In this document: positions 12,564 to 24,835 of the stretch, in pieces
Layout of the letters: each line of letters starts with the position of its first letter
How positions within the stretch are numbered: the stretch's first letter is position 1
Notes under the pieces: generated by a model
What the model was told of the DNA's origin: nothing
Seen by the model: only the letters and a program-made list of their open reading frames with translations
Database searches by the model: none
Position numbers and translations under genes: made by a program
Source of the DNA: Sepiola atlantica
Lineage: Eukaryota > Mollusca > Cephalopoda > Sepiida > Sepiolidae
Length of the DNA stretch: 64,000 bases
Direction: 5' to 3'
NCBI GenBank assembly: GCA_963556195.1
Contig: OY744533.1
Span: 50,478,113-50,542,112, forward strand

Positions 12564-12606
12564 ATGAAAGTAATATGGTGTTAAAAAAACACCATATTAC
12601 TTTCAT
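12564..12606. repeat. Perfect 19-bp hairpin with A5 loop
   Basis: The left arm ATGAAAGTAATATGGTGTT (12564-12582) and its exact reverse complement (12588-12606) enclose five A residues. It begins 86 bp after the donor of EGF exon 3 and marks the point where the shared intron text breaks into foreign sequence. It may be the end of an inserted element or an inversion-type replication scar. Confidence 0.85.
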
Positions 12607-13569
12607 TATTTTACTGCCCCCGTCTTCCGTTTCGCTCCTTAATGTATAAGAAGAAGCTGAAATGTTAGAAAACTCTCTGAATACTTATACTTATCAGTCT
12701 TAGCCTTATACATATGGTTTAAATTTCATTAAAATCGGATATACTAGTTTGAAGTTTTAACGGGCTTCTGTCCCCATGGGTCACTCAGAGGTCGAGATAT
12801 GTAGATATTCGGCACATGGAATGTAACGTAGAGATTAGAAACCACTTCTATCGTCTTCCTAGTAGAATTTTATACGCATAATAATAGAATATATTTGATT
12901 TTTAAAGCGGGTTAGGACACTTATATAACGAAAGGACCCCACACGATCCTGCGTCACGGAACCATCATAACGAAAGACCCCACACGCTTCTTTCTGACCC
13001 CGTGGGTGTCGTTGTCGGCCACTCACGCACAGGTGTTTGATATCCCGGTCGCGGTGCCGAGTAAAACAGATACCTTACTCCGATCCGGTGTTACTGAACC
13101 ACTTGTATCATAGGTGGTCCACTCGTGTCTCTATCTCTGTGCTCACACGTCTGGTTCTCTGCGCAGAAATCTTTCCAGACTGTGAACACCCTCTTTGGGC
13201 CGATGATCGTCAATAGTGGTAGTAAAAACCAAGATGTGTCGAATTTTCTCCAAGGTCGTGATGACGGCGATGATGATTTCGTGATTCTGTGAAGGCAAGG
13301 TTACACAAGCAGAACAAATCAACAAACAGAAATAACTTCAACAAACATCGGCAATGTCCTTTTGGCAAGAAATAATAATTAAAAACAATTAAAAGAAAGA
13401 ATTAATTTTACACTTGAATTCTAGAGTCTAGTGTTTTGGTAAAATGTCTTTGTTTACTAAACTATTTCGCCGTTGTTCTCTCTAATCTCTCTCTGTGCGT
13501 GTGAATATATTTACGATTGCTGGCCTTAACTGAGACATTAATCTCCGTTGGAAAACGATGGCCGAGCAC

Positions 13570-13767
13570 GGGGGGGGGGGGGCTCCGGCTAACACGAGCA
13601 GCTAGGATTGCGACCTACACGTGCCGAATCCCAGGTCTAACTGACTGTGCGACTGATCTCGTTCTGCAAACAAAACCGAAAAACGTGTAACTCATTTCCT
13701 TTCTTTCTCAACCATTCTCTTCTGTGGTCCTTCTCCCTCTCCGGGGGGGGGGGGGTGCGCGCTACGG

Positions 13768-13799
<32 letters not shown>

Positions 13800-13907
13800 A
13801 GGGCTGGAGTGGGGTGGGATCGCGCGATACGGCAATTACAATTCCTCGCTTGGGTTATATTGTTATCACAAACACTTATTCTCTTTCTCTGTCTCTAGGG
13901 GGGGGGG
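13570..13907. repeat. Cluster of homopurine/homopyrimidine runs
   Basis: Three G-runs (13 G at 13570-13582, 13 G at 13743-13755, 10 G at 13898-13907) surround a CT dinucleotide tract (13779-13799). The region is far richer in G and C than its neighbours. Short reading frames across it are low-complexity and not genes. Confidence 0.9.
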
Positions 13908-14689
13908 CGTTCGCGCGCGACCCCCACGAGCTGATATTCATCAGTGACTAAAATATTCTTGACCAAAATTGTTCAGCTGTTCAAACTCATCGTCGCACAG
14001 ACTTAATTGCTATAGACAACTTAAGGAACCCTTCCAGGCTTTTCGGCACCATCCTCTCCGTTTGTTTTCTATTGGAGATATATACTAGTCTCAATTCTCT
14101 ACCTCAATTCTACATAGGGCCCCCACATCATCGCCAAGATGCATACTAGTGCGCCCTAAAGTGCACGATCTCTGTCGGTCCCATTGGTCCTGTCACACTT
14201 ATAGCTCCCTTAAGTTAGGAAGGCATTTAGAGATTCGAAACCACTTCCATTGTCTTTTCAAAAAATGTATACATATATATTTAAATTTCATGGAAAATAA
14301 GGCATATTGGAAGTTGTAAGAGTGTTATGCCCTCATAGCTCTCGTAGGGGGTGAACTTAGAGATTCAGCAAAACTTCCATTGTCTTCCCCGGTACATTTT
14401 ACATTAGAATACACTTTTAGATTTTATGTTGATTCTCTAATGTTTCTTTCTATAGGGAACACACGAACAGAACACATTAAGTTTTATATATATAAAAGAA
14501 GATAATCCATTAGAAAGTTGAAAAATACAAGCATGCCTCCTTGTTTTATTGAAGTATTGTTTATTGTATTGTTATTATTTCATGTTTGTTTATTGAACGC
14601 ACATGTCAAGGGGCCGATAACATGATTTCATTTCAGAATTAAACATTATTTAAAATGTTTGCGATTTTCTCTGTTCTGACTGAAAAGAC

Positions 14690-15300
14690 AAAAAAACATG
14701 TCCACTTCTCTATACTACTACCTTTTTCTCACAGAAGAGACGTTGCTAGTCTTTCTCTACTCCATCGTTATTATCATGCCATATGCTTGACTGAGCTCCA
14801 ATCTATGGTTCCCTCCTGTAAGACATTTACAGCAAACACTCATCTAGCTTTTTTTTTGCTAAAAACTTAGTAAAGATGCATCTTGTCGCTTTCAAAATAA
14901 ACAACAACGCTTATAGAATCAAAAATATATTTTTAGCATATTTTCTTTTGTCAACATATACGCTATTATACTCTAGTCAATCTAACTGATTTTTGGCTGA
15001 ACCTCAAACAAATTGCTAACAAAGGTTTTTAACTTGAATATTGGGCATGAAGTACATCTCTTTCAAATAAAAAAGTTTACCAAAATTAGCCTTGCGGAAA
15101 GGGGTCAACCGGCGCTATCAATAATTTCCCATTTCTTCCTCTCTACGCCTAAAATTAAACGATAATTTTATGAGCAAGGTTTCTGTCTTAGAACTACCCG
15201 TCTGTGAAACTCAGTACAACGGGGCCGCTTTCTAACAACATTGTCGTCTTCAAGTCCAATGTAAACAAATTCTTGTTAAGCCGTCCTCCTAAATAATGAA
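14690..15300 (+). mobile_element. LINE C-terminal fragment, interrupted
   Basis: FSHRRDVASLSLLHRYYHA at 14730 is the same C-terminal motif as at 2690. About 450 bp later, in broken frames, the terminal part resumes around 15190 with a segment like NIVVFKSNVNKFLL, which also occurs in the LINE at 19650 on the other strand. The stretch 14880-15180 between them is not LINE-like and may be a later insertion. Stops and frameshifts make it non-functional. Confidence 0.6.
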
Positions 15301-17001
15301 ATTCTGCCAAACTTTCACCATCATTACCAATCATCTCGGTGTTGTCTCACCGTCCACCTAACAAACTATTACCCCTTATCCTCGAGTGGCCTCTGATCCT
15401 TGATCAGTTGTGAATGTTAAGTAAAAAAAAACATTTATGTAACAGAAACGAAATTGTGTTACGATTCTTTAATTTGGGATCCAACGGTGAAACATACAAT
15501 ATTTACTGCGAAAAACTTATGAAAGGTTAATCATGTTGTTTTATCTAAAAACATTTTTTAAAATTTTTTTTTAAAGTCGCCATTTATGAAGCAGAGTGAG
15601 CGAATTTTATCTTTAAAAAATAGATCTAAACAACTATATATTAACAAAACTGTAAATTATAAATATAGATTCATTTACATTTTTGAAGCGTAATAATAAT
15701 AATCTTGAACCCTAATGTCGTTTACTACCGGGGAAACACAGATGTGCCTGTTATAAAATAACTACTCGGTGATTTGGGTAACATTATCAGAACTTATGAC
15801 TGTGAGAGTGGAAGCACATCCGCCTTCCATTATTTCTGACTAATAAGAAACGAAATGTTGATCAGGACTAAATATTGAACTTAATTAAATCGATTGAAAA
15901 TATTTTTTTGTTTAAAAAACCGGATCAATAAATGGTCTAAATCATTGACGAAACAGATTTTTATCTACCTTTTATTAAAAGAGAAATATAGATAAGAAAT
16001 TTTTTTAATTAATATTGTTAAATTAAGTTTTACTGCAAAATTAAAGCCATCATGTTACGATTCAAGGATTTTAAAGAATAAAAACTTCGTTCATTTGTAT
16101 AAAATAATGAGAAAATTGCTTATTATAATCGGCATTGTTTGAAGTTGAATATTATTTTATTATAGCTATTAAAATAATTACAAGATTTTGTTGTCTAAAA
16201 TATGTTAAATATTTACGATTTTGTATAACAATGAAAGCCCCACAAAACTGTCGGCACATTTTCATTGTGAAATGTCAACTGGGACATGGTCTTTCAAGCG
16301 GAAAATATAGCACCGACAAAACTAATGCTTTGTGTAAATATCCGACGTCCATATGACAGAGTTCGATAGATAACGTTGTGAATATTCTCGGATTTCCCAT
16401 AGAAATTCTCAATCAAAAAAGTGATGAATTCTTAACACTGGTACAGAGGCAGACTAGTTCATCTCCGTGATTTATTGTTTCCTTTAAAACTTTTTTTACA
16501 TTAAAAACGCAAGAGTATACGCTATGATATATAAATGAAGAAATGGCTTCTAGTATTAAATTTTAGTTAAATACCTACCCATTAAAAATAAAATACATAT
16601 TTAGCTTGCTATATTTATTTCGATAATGTTCCTTTTCGAATGCAGGTTCCATGTCTCAAATAATCTTTATGTTTTGGAAATGCAAGTATCCGGATTTTAC
16701 TTCATTCTCATAATTGTTTGTCTTTACAATGTAGAACAAAGCATCGTTTTTACTTTTATATGTTTCTTGAATAAATATCCTATAGTGGAAACGGCATCAA
16801 ATAAGACATGAATAAAGAATGGCGATTAGTAGATCAATTATGCGTGACGTCAACAAACGTCACAAATAGTCAACCAGGCCTGTAGTAAATCTAGACGGCA
16901 TCTTGTAAATATCCGTTCTTGTTCTCTGTTCATTCCAGTATTTAGGCTTTCCTTATTCATTGAAATGTTGGACTAAAGAATATTAAGTTTGTTTTATTCA
17001 G

Positions 17002-17109
17002 TTTCTAATTGCAGGTATATAAGATGTCGAAATGGAGGCAGGTGTATAGCAAATGGAAGCTCATACATGTGCATTTGTCGAACGGGTTTCATTGGACCAA
17101 AATGCGAAT
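17002..17109 (+). CDS. EGF-like domain exon 4
   Basis: One EGF-like domain between gttttattcag and gtgagt. The C2-C3 loop is RNGGR, so the O-fucose Ser/Thr is missing. The C3-C4 loop IANGSSYM contains N-G-S, a possible N-glycosylation sequon. The last segment is RTGFIGPK. The domain begins C-RYIR-C, like exon 12. All six cysteines are intact. Confidence 0.87.
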
Positions 17110-17695
17110 GTGAGTATTGTTTAAACCAAAACTACATTATTTTACTCATATTCTAATCCAATTGAATTATCTACTGGAGAGGAATGATGCACCTTCTCCT
17201 TGTAATGTTACCTCAAGTAACAGCACTTAGCTGGATACCCCACAAGAAAAGATGAATTCTTGTCCTGGAATCCGGTAAGACCAAGAGACCACAAGAAAGA
17301 TATACTATAACATAGTAAACTGGTCAATTGGGGAGAGGAAAAGTAATGTTCTTAACTTCTTTACTAACTCAACGTTTGACAGGTAACGAGAACTTTAATA
17401 GAATATTCGAATACCTGTGTATCTATGTATAGTCCGTGAAAGTCTCTTGATTGTCTGTTGAGGACGGAATTAGCTTTTAAGGACGTACCCATATGCGTTA
17501 GGTAGAGACAAAAATATTAGAACAAAGAGAAAGAAAACTTCTGTGTTTTGTTTTTACAGTGTGCGTTTGGATTCGCAGTAAATATTTCTTGTAATTTAAT
17601 TGGTTGAAAGAAACTACTGATTTGAACTTTGTCCAATTAAGAGTCGATGCATAATAACCATGTACACTGCCGCTGCTGTTTCCAATAGTTAAATT

Positions 17696-17698
<3 letters not shown>

Positions 17699-17767
<69 letters not shown>

Positions 17768-17913
17768 CATATGTATATACATATATTTGCATATATACTT
17801 TTATATATATATATATATATATTTGCATATGTATATACATACAGTTGCACATATACTTTTATATATATATATATATATATTTGCATATGTATATACATAC
17901 ATTTGCATATATA

Positions 17914-17977
<64 letters not shown>

Positions 17978-17985
17978 TGTATATA
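17699..17985. repeat. Compound TA / TTTGCATATGTATATACATA satellite
   Basis: A TA run of about 65 bp is followed by three blocks of roughly 60 bp, each with ttgcatatgtatatacat, a segment ending tatactttta and a short TA run. The array ends in another long TA run. All long reading frames here, on both strands, are Ile-Tyr strings. Confidence 0.95.
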
Positions 17986-18319
17986 CATTTATTTCTCACA
18001 GAGAAGGTTTGCCAAAGATAAACACAAGAAAGGCATGCATAAAACATGATACATAAAATTGGGCGAAAAAGAGTCCACATTAAGTCTCTAAACGCAATCA
18101 AAATAAACGTGAACTGCCAGGGTAAACAAATTATAGAGAATGCATGGGTGATGTAAAGTAAATACAAATTAATTTGATATTGTGAATAGGACAAAAAGAA
18201 AATAATTATAACGTCTATCAGTACAAAATAATTACTCATTTATTGACAACTCAAAAGAAAAGATAAAGAGTTTGTAGGTACTCGCGATTTCTGGAAATTC
18301 TACAATAGTGTGGTGAACA

Positions 18320-19440
18320 ATGGACAATGAACAATTTCCCGCTATCAAATCACAATTATGTTGTTTGTACGGTAACTGATAAAACTGAACTACTTGCCCA
18401 GCGTTTCGCCTTAAACTCAACTTTGGACTCAGCAAACCACCCCCTCCCTAAATTCCTATTGCGGACGGAAGCCACACTTGCAAACCTGGTCATCACCCCA
18501 TCTCAGGTCAGAGATATCATAAAAAACCTTGACAACTCCAAAGCGTGTGGGGCTGATCTTATACCAGTAGTAGTAATAAAGAAATGCTCTGCTGAACTGG
18601 CCTCCATCCTCTCCCAACTCTACAACAAATGCTTCGCTGAATCTTGCTTCCCTGATAGCTGGAAAATTGCCTTTATGTTACCAGTCTTCAATACTTCTAG
18701 AGACAGAACTGATCCTCAAAATTATCTATCTATACTTACTTTGCTAAACTCTTTGAATCTTTAATCAATCTGCTAAACTTCTTTGACAAGACAAGGGCTT
18801 CTCATAAAAATACACTCATATGATATTACTGGACGAACATTTAATATAATTAAATCCTTCCTGAATTAAAATAAATACATTGAAGACATTGCCAAGACTG
18901 CTGCAAAGAATGTGGGTTCTCTCTACCTGACAGTATCCTATATATCTACAAAGCCACCATCCGCCTATGCATGGAGTATTGTTCTCACATCTGGGCTGGT
19001 GCATTATCCACTAGTCTCTCCCTCTTAGACAAGGTCCAAAAAAGAGTCACTAACTTAATAGGTCCCTCACTATCAACCAAGCTCCAGTCCCTGTCCCATC
19101 GCCGCAATATTGAATCTTTGTGCCTGTTTTACAAGTACTTCAATGGAATGTGCACCGATGAACTTGCTGATATGGTGCTCCCTCGACGTAAATACACTAG
19201 ACCAACCCGACAATCAGCTAAGTCCCATCCATTCACTGTGGAGGCCCCCAGATACAGGAGAGCCTTCTACTCCAATAGCTTATTTCCTCGTGTTGCTGTA
19301 TTGACATGCAAACATTTTAAACTAATGTAAACATACATCTCGCTGCACAGCTCCCAATTTAGGATGACCCCCATAACTTACACCCTAATTCTCAGTAGCC
19401 TATTACGTCTACAGTGGCGGCCTGCCTTGTTTGAGGTGAA
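18320..19440 (+). mobile_element. Non-LTR retrotransposon (Jockey/CR1-like), deleted copy
   Basis: The first part (18327-18764) is the N-terminal half of a reverse transcriptase domain: NLDNSKACGADLIPVVVIKK, then DSWKIAFMLPVF and DRTDPQNY, the usual pre-fingers motif order. About 200 bp follow with a large internal deletion, because the catalytic YADD block is absent. The C-terminal region (MEYCSHIWAGA, then LLDKVQKRV and SHRRNIESLCLF) runs from 18971 to 19330. The 3' tail with tacgtctacagtggcggcct and gccttgttt (19405-19435) matches the tails of the copies ending at 24835, 39709 and 42855. It cannot be active. Confidence 0.8.
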
Positions 19441-19629
19441 CTATGATTAAAACAAAATATACCGCAACAACAGTCGGGTTATATTTAAAATTGCTTCATA
19501 AATCAGCGAAAATGAATTTTGTTAATTCGGAAAATATCTAATTCTTTTAATAATGAGTCACCATTTGTCAAGGTCAAAAGCCACTCATGGATAAGGGTTA
19601 ATGTAATGGATGTATTATCGGTTTTATGA

Positions 19630-20640
19630 AGAAACATATTTATATCAAGTATTTGTTGACATTAACTTTGAAAACGACAATGTTGTAGCGTGCAGGGAAG
19701 CAGCGCCGTGGTAATGTGTTCCACTGATGAGAAGTTCTTGGAAAGAAAATCTGTTTATTAAAATACCCTCTCACTAAGATGAACAAAATATTGGAGCCCA
19801 GTCGAGCATCATTCATGGAAATAACAATATAGTAGAGGAGGGCTGGCGACGTCTCTTCCGAAGAGAAACGGGATGTAGAGCAGTCTCTCACTAGATTTCG
19901 AAGTCGATTTTGTACTCAGCCAAGGCAAGAAAGGGGGTTCTTAGCGGCACCTCCCCAGATGTGGCAGCAGTACTCCATATAACTAACTCTTATATTAGCA
20001 GGGGGTTGCATAAAGTGTTAGGTACTTGCTAGTGCAGTAGAATGATCCGACCATTTTTACATCAACCTTAACAACTATTTTATAACTGGTGTAAAATCAG
20101 TCATATGAGCTGATCAAAACAATGGAATTTCTCAGGGAGATAGCCATTTATTTCAACTGGGGAAAAACAAGGGTCCGAGCATTGGTGGTGAAAGGAGATA
20201 AGCTTGGTTCTAGGGGGTTAAAGGTAACAACCCACATTTTCCCCATTGCAGCACGCGCTCCAGATCAAATCTTGACAACCAATACTCTTCTAGGTGATGC
20301 CATAGACAGTTCCCTTATCTGCGTAGATGCCACCAAATGATATCAGAATATGATTTAGAAGATCATTAATGAAGATCAAGAAAAGGGTTGGACCAGTATA
20401 GATTCTTGGGGAATGTCGGCGTTGATACTCTGTGTTTCAGATTTCTGCCCATCAGCAACTACTTCTATAGACCTAACATGATCATAAAGGCTCTAATTTG
20501 AAAGATATAATTTTGCAAAATTTCTAGTTCATTAATGATGAGTGGAATAGAAGTCTTACATCTATTTAATACTTCTCCAAAACTTTCGAGACTGCTGCAC
20601 AACTCTGATGTTATAGATTAAACACAGGACCCTTTCGCAT
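19630..20640 (-). mobile_element. Non-LTR retrotransposon, decayed minus-strand copy
   Basis: Read on the reverse strand from 20640, broken frames give RSIEVVADGQKS and PQESI, then FSG-type residues and a mutated YAD box (IYADKGTVYG). After that come MEYCCHIWGGAAKNPLSCL and finally FFPRTSHQWNTLPRRCFP and VFKVNVNKYL at the C-terminus near 19640. The order is correct for a reverse transcriptase palm plus C-terminal region. It lies tail to tail with the plus-strand copy that ends at 19440. Confidence 0.75.
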
Positions 20641-22024
20641 TTTCTATAACCCATTTGCAGACATTTCGGGTTGTTTAAAAATCGGATTTAATTTCAGGAT
20701 ATCTATTCCGTTTACAGCAAGCGAAATAATGGTTTCACTAAGCAATAGCCGAAGCACGCTTAGAAGTGAACCATTGCTGCCTGTTTGATTTTCGCTTGCA
20801 TTTTTAGAGGATATAAACTCGCAATATCAGCGATTATCCAATCGGATATATCGCAGACGACAGAGAACACCATCTTTCTGAAAATGAAATGAAGAGAAAT
20901 TTCAGATATTGAATATCTAAAACTATCCTAATCATTCCTTGCGATTTTAAAGGAATATCCGAATTCTCTATGAAGGTAGATTTGATCTTAATTGGAGACA
21001 ACCGAGTGATGGGAAGATCCCAGGGAGATAGAAAAGTAGATGCGCTCTGCTCAGAGCAAGTTATCAAGAAAAGATCAAGGCTTGCTAAATGTTCATCTTA
21101 AATATTTTGCTAATAAATCAACTCACAACATATTTTATTTCATCAACACATTCAACTTTTATTTTTTTAAATAAATAGGGAATTACCGGTTGACACTGCA
21201 TCGTTACTTTATTGTGGGAATACGAGTGGGGTTGTCAACAAACTCAATCAGCTCATATATAAAGAAAAAGTCAGGAACGAACCTCCCTTCATCATCAGTA
21301 TTCTTGGAGTAGAATTAGACATTCTACTGTGTAAACATTAGACACCAAAGATGTGAATGTTAGCAGAAAAATCAATATAAAGGATCTTCAGATATTCGCT
21401 CAAAAATGGGATTAACTACTTTGCTGGAGAGATGATATGATTAAGACTTTCAAGATAATTAATCGCATTTCTAACTATGGTGGACAGTGTTTTTAGTATT
21501 TCTGGAAGGTTATTGTCAAGGCAGTTTTCAAAAACTAGAGTAATATGTTTTTAGAATAAGTTGGTAGATCGGATTAAGAACAGCAATAACGTGGATCAGT
21601 TGAAGATGAGGTTGGATACATTCAGAGAAAGTGGTAAGAGGGAGAAATTGAGGGAGAATTTAGTGGAGTTGTCAAATGAAATATTTAACAGAATTGGATC
21701 TGAATATCGATACTGTACGAAGAGTTTAATTTTAACAGTTGAATTGAGAAAATAGTTAAAGTGGAGATGCCTAAGGACGCATAACAAGCAAATAATAATA
21801 ATAATACTGTCGCATAGCCCCTTAATAATTCATACCTTCGTTTCTTCTTGGTTTGCTCTGTCGTCTAGTGGTTGAGTTCTTTCTTCGCCTCTGTAGTGGC
21901 CATCTCCGTTAGTTGTCTGTAACAAAAGACCTTTCTCGCTTCATAAGACAACAATCTTTTTATTTTAATTACTTTTTATTCGGCGTCAGTTTCTATTGCC
22001 CGTGGAGATGCTTTGCTCATCGTT

Positions 22025-22058
<34 letters not shown>
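22025..22058. repeat. GA microsatellite
   Basis: About 16 GA units with one A interruption, at the left border of an unclassified GC-richer stretch. Confidence 0.9.
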
Positions 22059-23297
22059 TTTACGAATATCGTGGTTAATTCTTAGCTAGCTTATTGTCTC
22101 ATCAGTCCTTTGTTATTTGAGGAGACAGGGGGGAGAAGGACATCTCGTACGCCAGTATTCTTTTTTAGGGAAAAACATTTCCCGTTCTGACTTGGCTACA
22201 TCGTAATTCCTTCGTCCGACTTCTGCGCCTCCTAAGTCCGAACTAACTTGAAAACTCCAATTTTCTCACACATGAAAACTGTGACGTAATATCACGTGAT
22301 CACCACACAGGTGCAGGATGACCTTTTGAACTAAGGTCATCCACTGTCTCGTCACCTGTCATGTTTCAATTCCCAGGAAACAACATCGCATTCTATGCAC
22401 CTGGCGGCCCGCACTAATCTCACAAGCCAAACCACGACCCCACACCCGTTCTCCACCACATAAGTCCATTATCATATAACATTCTCATAAAGATTTTTAT
22501 AATCCCACAAGTTACGTCCATGTAACAATACAAGTAACTTTATCGTTGGGAAACAATAAACGGCCAAAATGAAGAAGGTGTGTAAACAAGAGAAACACAG
22601 AAACACATAAAGCGAAAATCAGGGTTTTTATTTCAGAATAAACTGGAATCTTGTTGAAAATCTTTCGACATTTTCGATATATGCTACCAATATTATTTTG
22701 CTAAAAACTAAATAAGAATAATAAAACAACTAATATTATGAACGTATGTTCATTGTGCATCATGTTAAAACTCGAGTATTTTAAACTTTCGTTTATTTGT
22801 ATAAAATAGTAAAACAATTTTTTTCAATTATAATCAACATTGTTGAAGTTGCATATTTTTATAATAATTAAATTAATTACAACCATGTGTTGGTTGTTGA
22901 AAAATGTTTAATTTTTACGATTTTGTATAGCAATGAGTTTCCAGAAAATTGTCGGCACATTGTCATTGTAAAACATCAGATTAGACCTGTCTTTAAGTGA
23001 GGAAAAAGAGATTCTAAAAAAAAATGTTGTGTGTCAATATCACAAGACTAACTTACAGAGATTTATGGATAAACGTCGCCATCATCTAGGAGTTCCCATG
23101 GAATAAGGAAAACGTCTCAAACAAAAATAGAAGACTTTATAAAGCTTGTGCAGAGGAAGACCAACTTATATTCGTAATTCTTGTTTTCTGTTTGTATTTC
23201 TTAAAGGTTTTTCTTAAAAACGTTAGACTTTTAAGTAACATTTTAATTTCCATCATCATGAATCAGACGTGAATAAAATATGGCGATTGATAGATCC

Positions 23298-23332
23298 ATT
23301 ATACGTGACGTCAGCTAAACGTCACGTATAAT
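23298..23332. promoter_or_regulatory. Perfect intronic palindrome with CRE core
   Basis: The same 14-bp arms as at 12187 surround a 7-nt loop. It starts 188 bp before EGF exon 5. Keeping both arms perfect in two distant units, while the surrounding intron differs at many positions, is notable. Confidence 0.6.
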
Positions 23333-23485
23333 CGACCAGGCCGTTAGTAAATCTGGTCGCCATCTTAAGAATACCCGTTGATTTTACATGTTCGTTCCCG
23401 TATTTAGGCTTTCCTTTATTCATGAAATATTGATTACGGAATCTCTTTTTAATATTAAAACAACAATTATGTTTCGTTTATTCAG

Positions 23486-23593
23486 ATACTGATTGTAGGT
23501 TTAACCACTGTCTTAATGGCGGCAAGTGTGGGACATTTGGACGCCTATACAAATGCTATTGCAAGGCTGGTCACTATGGACGAAAATGTGAAT
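23486..23593 (+). CDS. EGF-like domain exon 5
   Basis: One EGF-like domain after gtttattcag. Its donor is GTAAGT, where the others have GTGAGT. The C2-C3 loop is LNGGK (no O-fucose site). The C3-C4 loop GTFGRLYK is distinctive, and the last segment KAGHYGRK has His where most have Tyr or Phe. All six cysteines are present with standard spacing. Confidence 0.87.
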
Positions 23594-23789
23594 GTAAGTA
23601 CTGTTTAAAACACAACAAACTTATTTAATTCATGTTTATTCTCATCCACTGGGGAATATAATAATAATACAAGCATACCTCTTTGTATTTCTCCTTGTTA
23701 TTGTAATATTGTTTTGTCTTTCTTTTGTTCACGCATATTTGAAGAACAAGATAAAACCTCCTGCCCTTTCGTCAATTATAAGAAACCTT

Positions 23790-24835
23790 TTCAACTACCG
23801 ATTGTCGTGACTAATAGCATCCAAAACTAGAGTTGGGTCATCCTCAATGGCTGTACATCTAAACATCGTGACATCAATGCAGGTGTGCCCCAGGGGTCGA
23901 TCTTTGGACCGTTATTTTTCCTGATTTTATAAACGACCTTCATGATGCAATGGCTATATTTGCTGACGACACCACTCTCTATTCTCAACATGTAGGAAAT
24001 CGAACACACACATATCCAAGGCAATGGTTGATCCTTAGAAAATGACCTCCAGTCTGTAGTTGAATGGGGACATAAATGGATGATAAAATTTAGTTCTAAT
24101 AAAACAAAGTTCCTTTCCATTAACAATTATAAGAAACTTTTCAACCACCGATTAACACGACAAATAGCACCCTACCTGAGAGTTCGTCATTCAAAATTCT
24201 AGAGCTAACATTCACAGATAACATACTAGACATTGTCGAGGCTGTTGCAGGGAAGGTGAGCTCCCTTTACTGAGCTAGAAAACTTTCAACATCTGTCGAT
24301 ATCTTATATCTCTATAAAGCCACCATTTGCCCATGCATGGAGTATTGTTGTCACATCTGGGCTAGTGCACTAAACGCTAGCCTCTTCCTCTTAGACAGGA
24401 TCCAAAGAAGAGTATCTAATCTAATAGGCCCCTCACAATCGAGCATGCTTCAACCTGTGTCCCATAGCCTCAATGTTGCATCTCTGTACTTGTTTCACAA
24501 GTACTTTAATGAAATGTGCTTTAACGAATGTGCTGCACTGGTTCCCCCTCTACGTAAATACCCCCGATCAACCAATCAGTCAACAAAATCCCACCCCTTC
24601 ATTGTTGAGGTCCCCAGATGCTGAAGAGCTGTCTACTCTAATAACTTCTTTCCTCGTACTTCTAAGCTTTTGAATTCCCTACCTGCTTCCTGTTTCCCTG
24701 GCCTTACTAACATGCAGACATTTAAATATGATGTGAACAAATATATCGCTGCAAATTTTCCATATAGGATTCCCCTTATTTACAGTACTTCCTACGTCTC
24801 AGTGGCATTTTGCCTTGTTTGTTTTACTTAAGTAA
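23790..24835 (+). mobile_element. Non-LTR retrotransposon (Jockey/CR1-like), 3' part
   Basis: Broken frames preserve the palm motifs NAGVPQGS-type (near 23877) and FADDTTLYSQH (near 23956). The C-terminal region MEYCCHIWASALNASLFLL starts at 24337, followed by FFPRTSKLLNSLPASCFP and a 3' tail with ctacgtctcagtggc and gccttgttt. It is the same family as the 18320 copy. Several frameshifts and stops are visible. Confidence 0.8.

Larger units (their letters stand above)
12479..17001. other. Intron between EGF exons 3 and 4
   Basis: The shared intron text stops near 12535 and resumes near 14510, so about 2 kb is foreign. That insert holds a perfect hairpin (12564-12606), two related segments (12820-12890 and 14225-14420) that share agagatt and a cttc-attgtcttc core, and G-runs with CT repeats (13570-13907). 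After 14510 comes a LINE fragment (14690-15300), then the shared unit again from about 15430. The landmark gggatccaac is at 15477, and a degenerate palindrome lies at 16837-16870. Confidence 0.55.
17110..23485. other. Intron between EGF exons 4 and 5
   Basis: This 6.4-kb intron is heavily invaded. An unclassified stretch (17160-17690) is followed by a complex TA/TACATA satellite (17699-17985). Then come two LINE fragments facing tail to tail (18320-19440 plus, 19630-20640 minus), unclassified DNA to about 21780, a GA tract (22025-22058), and a relatively GC-rich unclassified stretch (22080-22560). The shared intron text returns at about 22730, with a perfect palindrome at 23298-23332. Confidence 0.55.

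Noticed and set aside
12361..12649. Extended open frames continuing past EGF exon 3 into the intron
   Set aside because: The GTGAGT donor and uniform 108-nt length of all sister exons show that coding ends at the donor; the extensions are not shared between copies.
17695..18056. Several overlapping open frames of 70-108 codons
   Set aside because: They are Ile-Tyr strings produced by TA/TACATA repeats on both strands.
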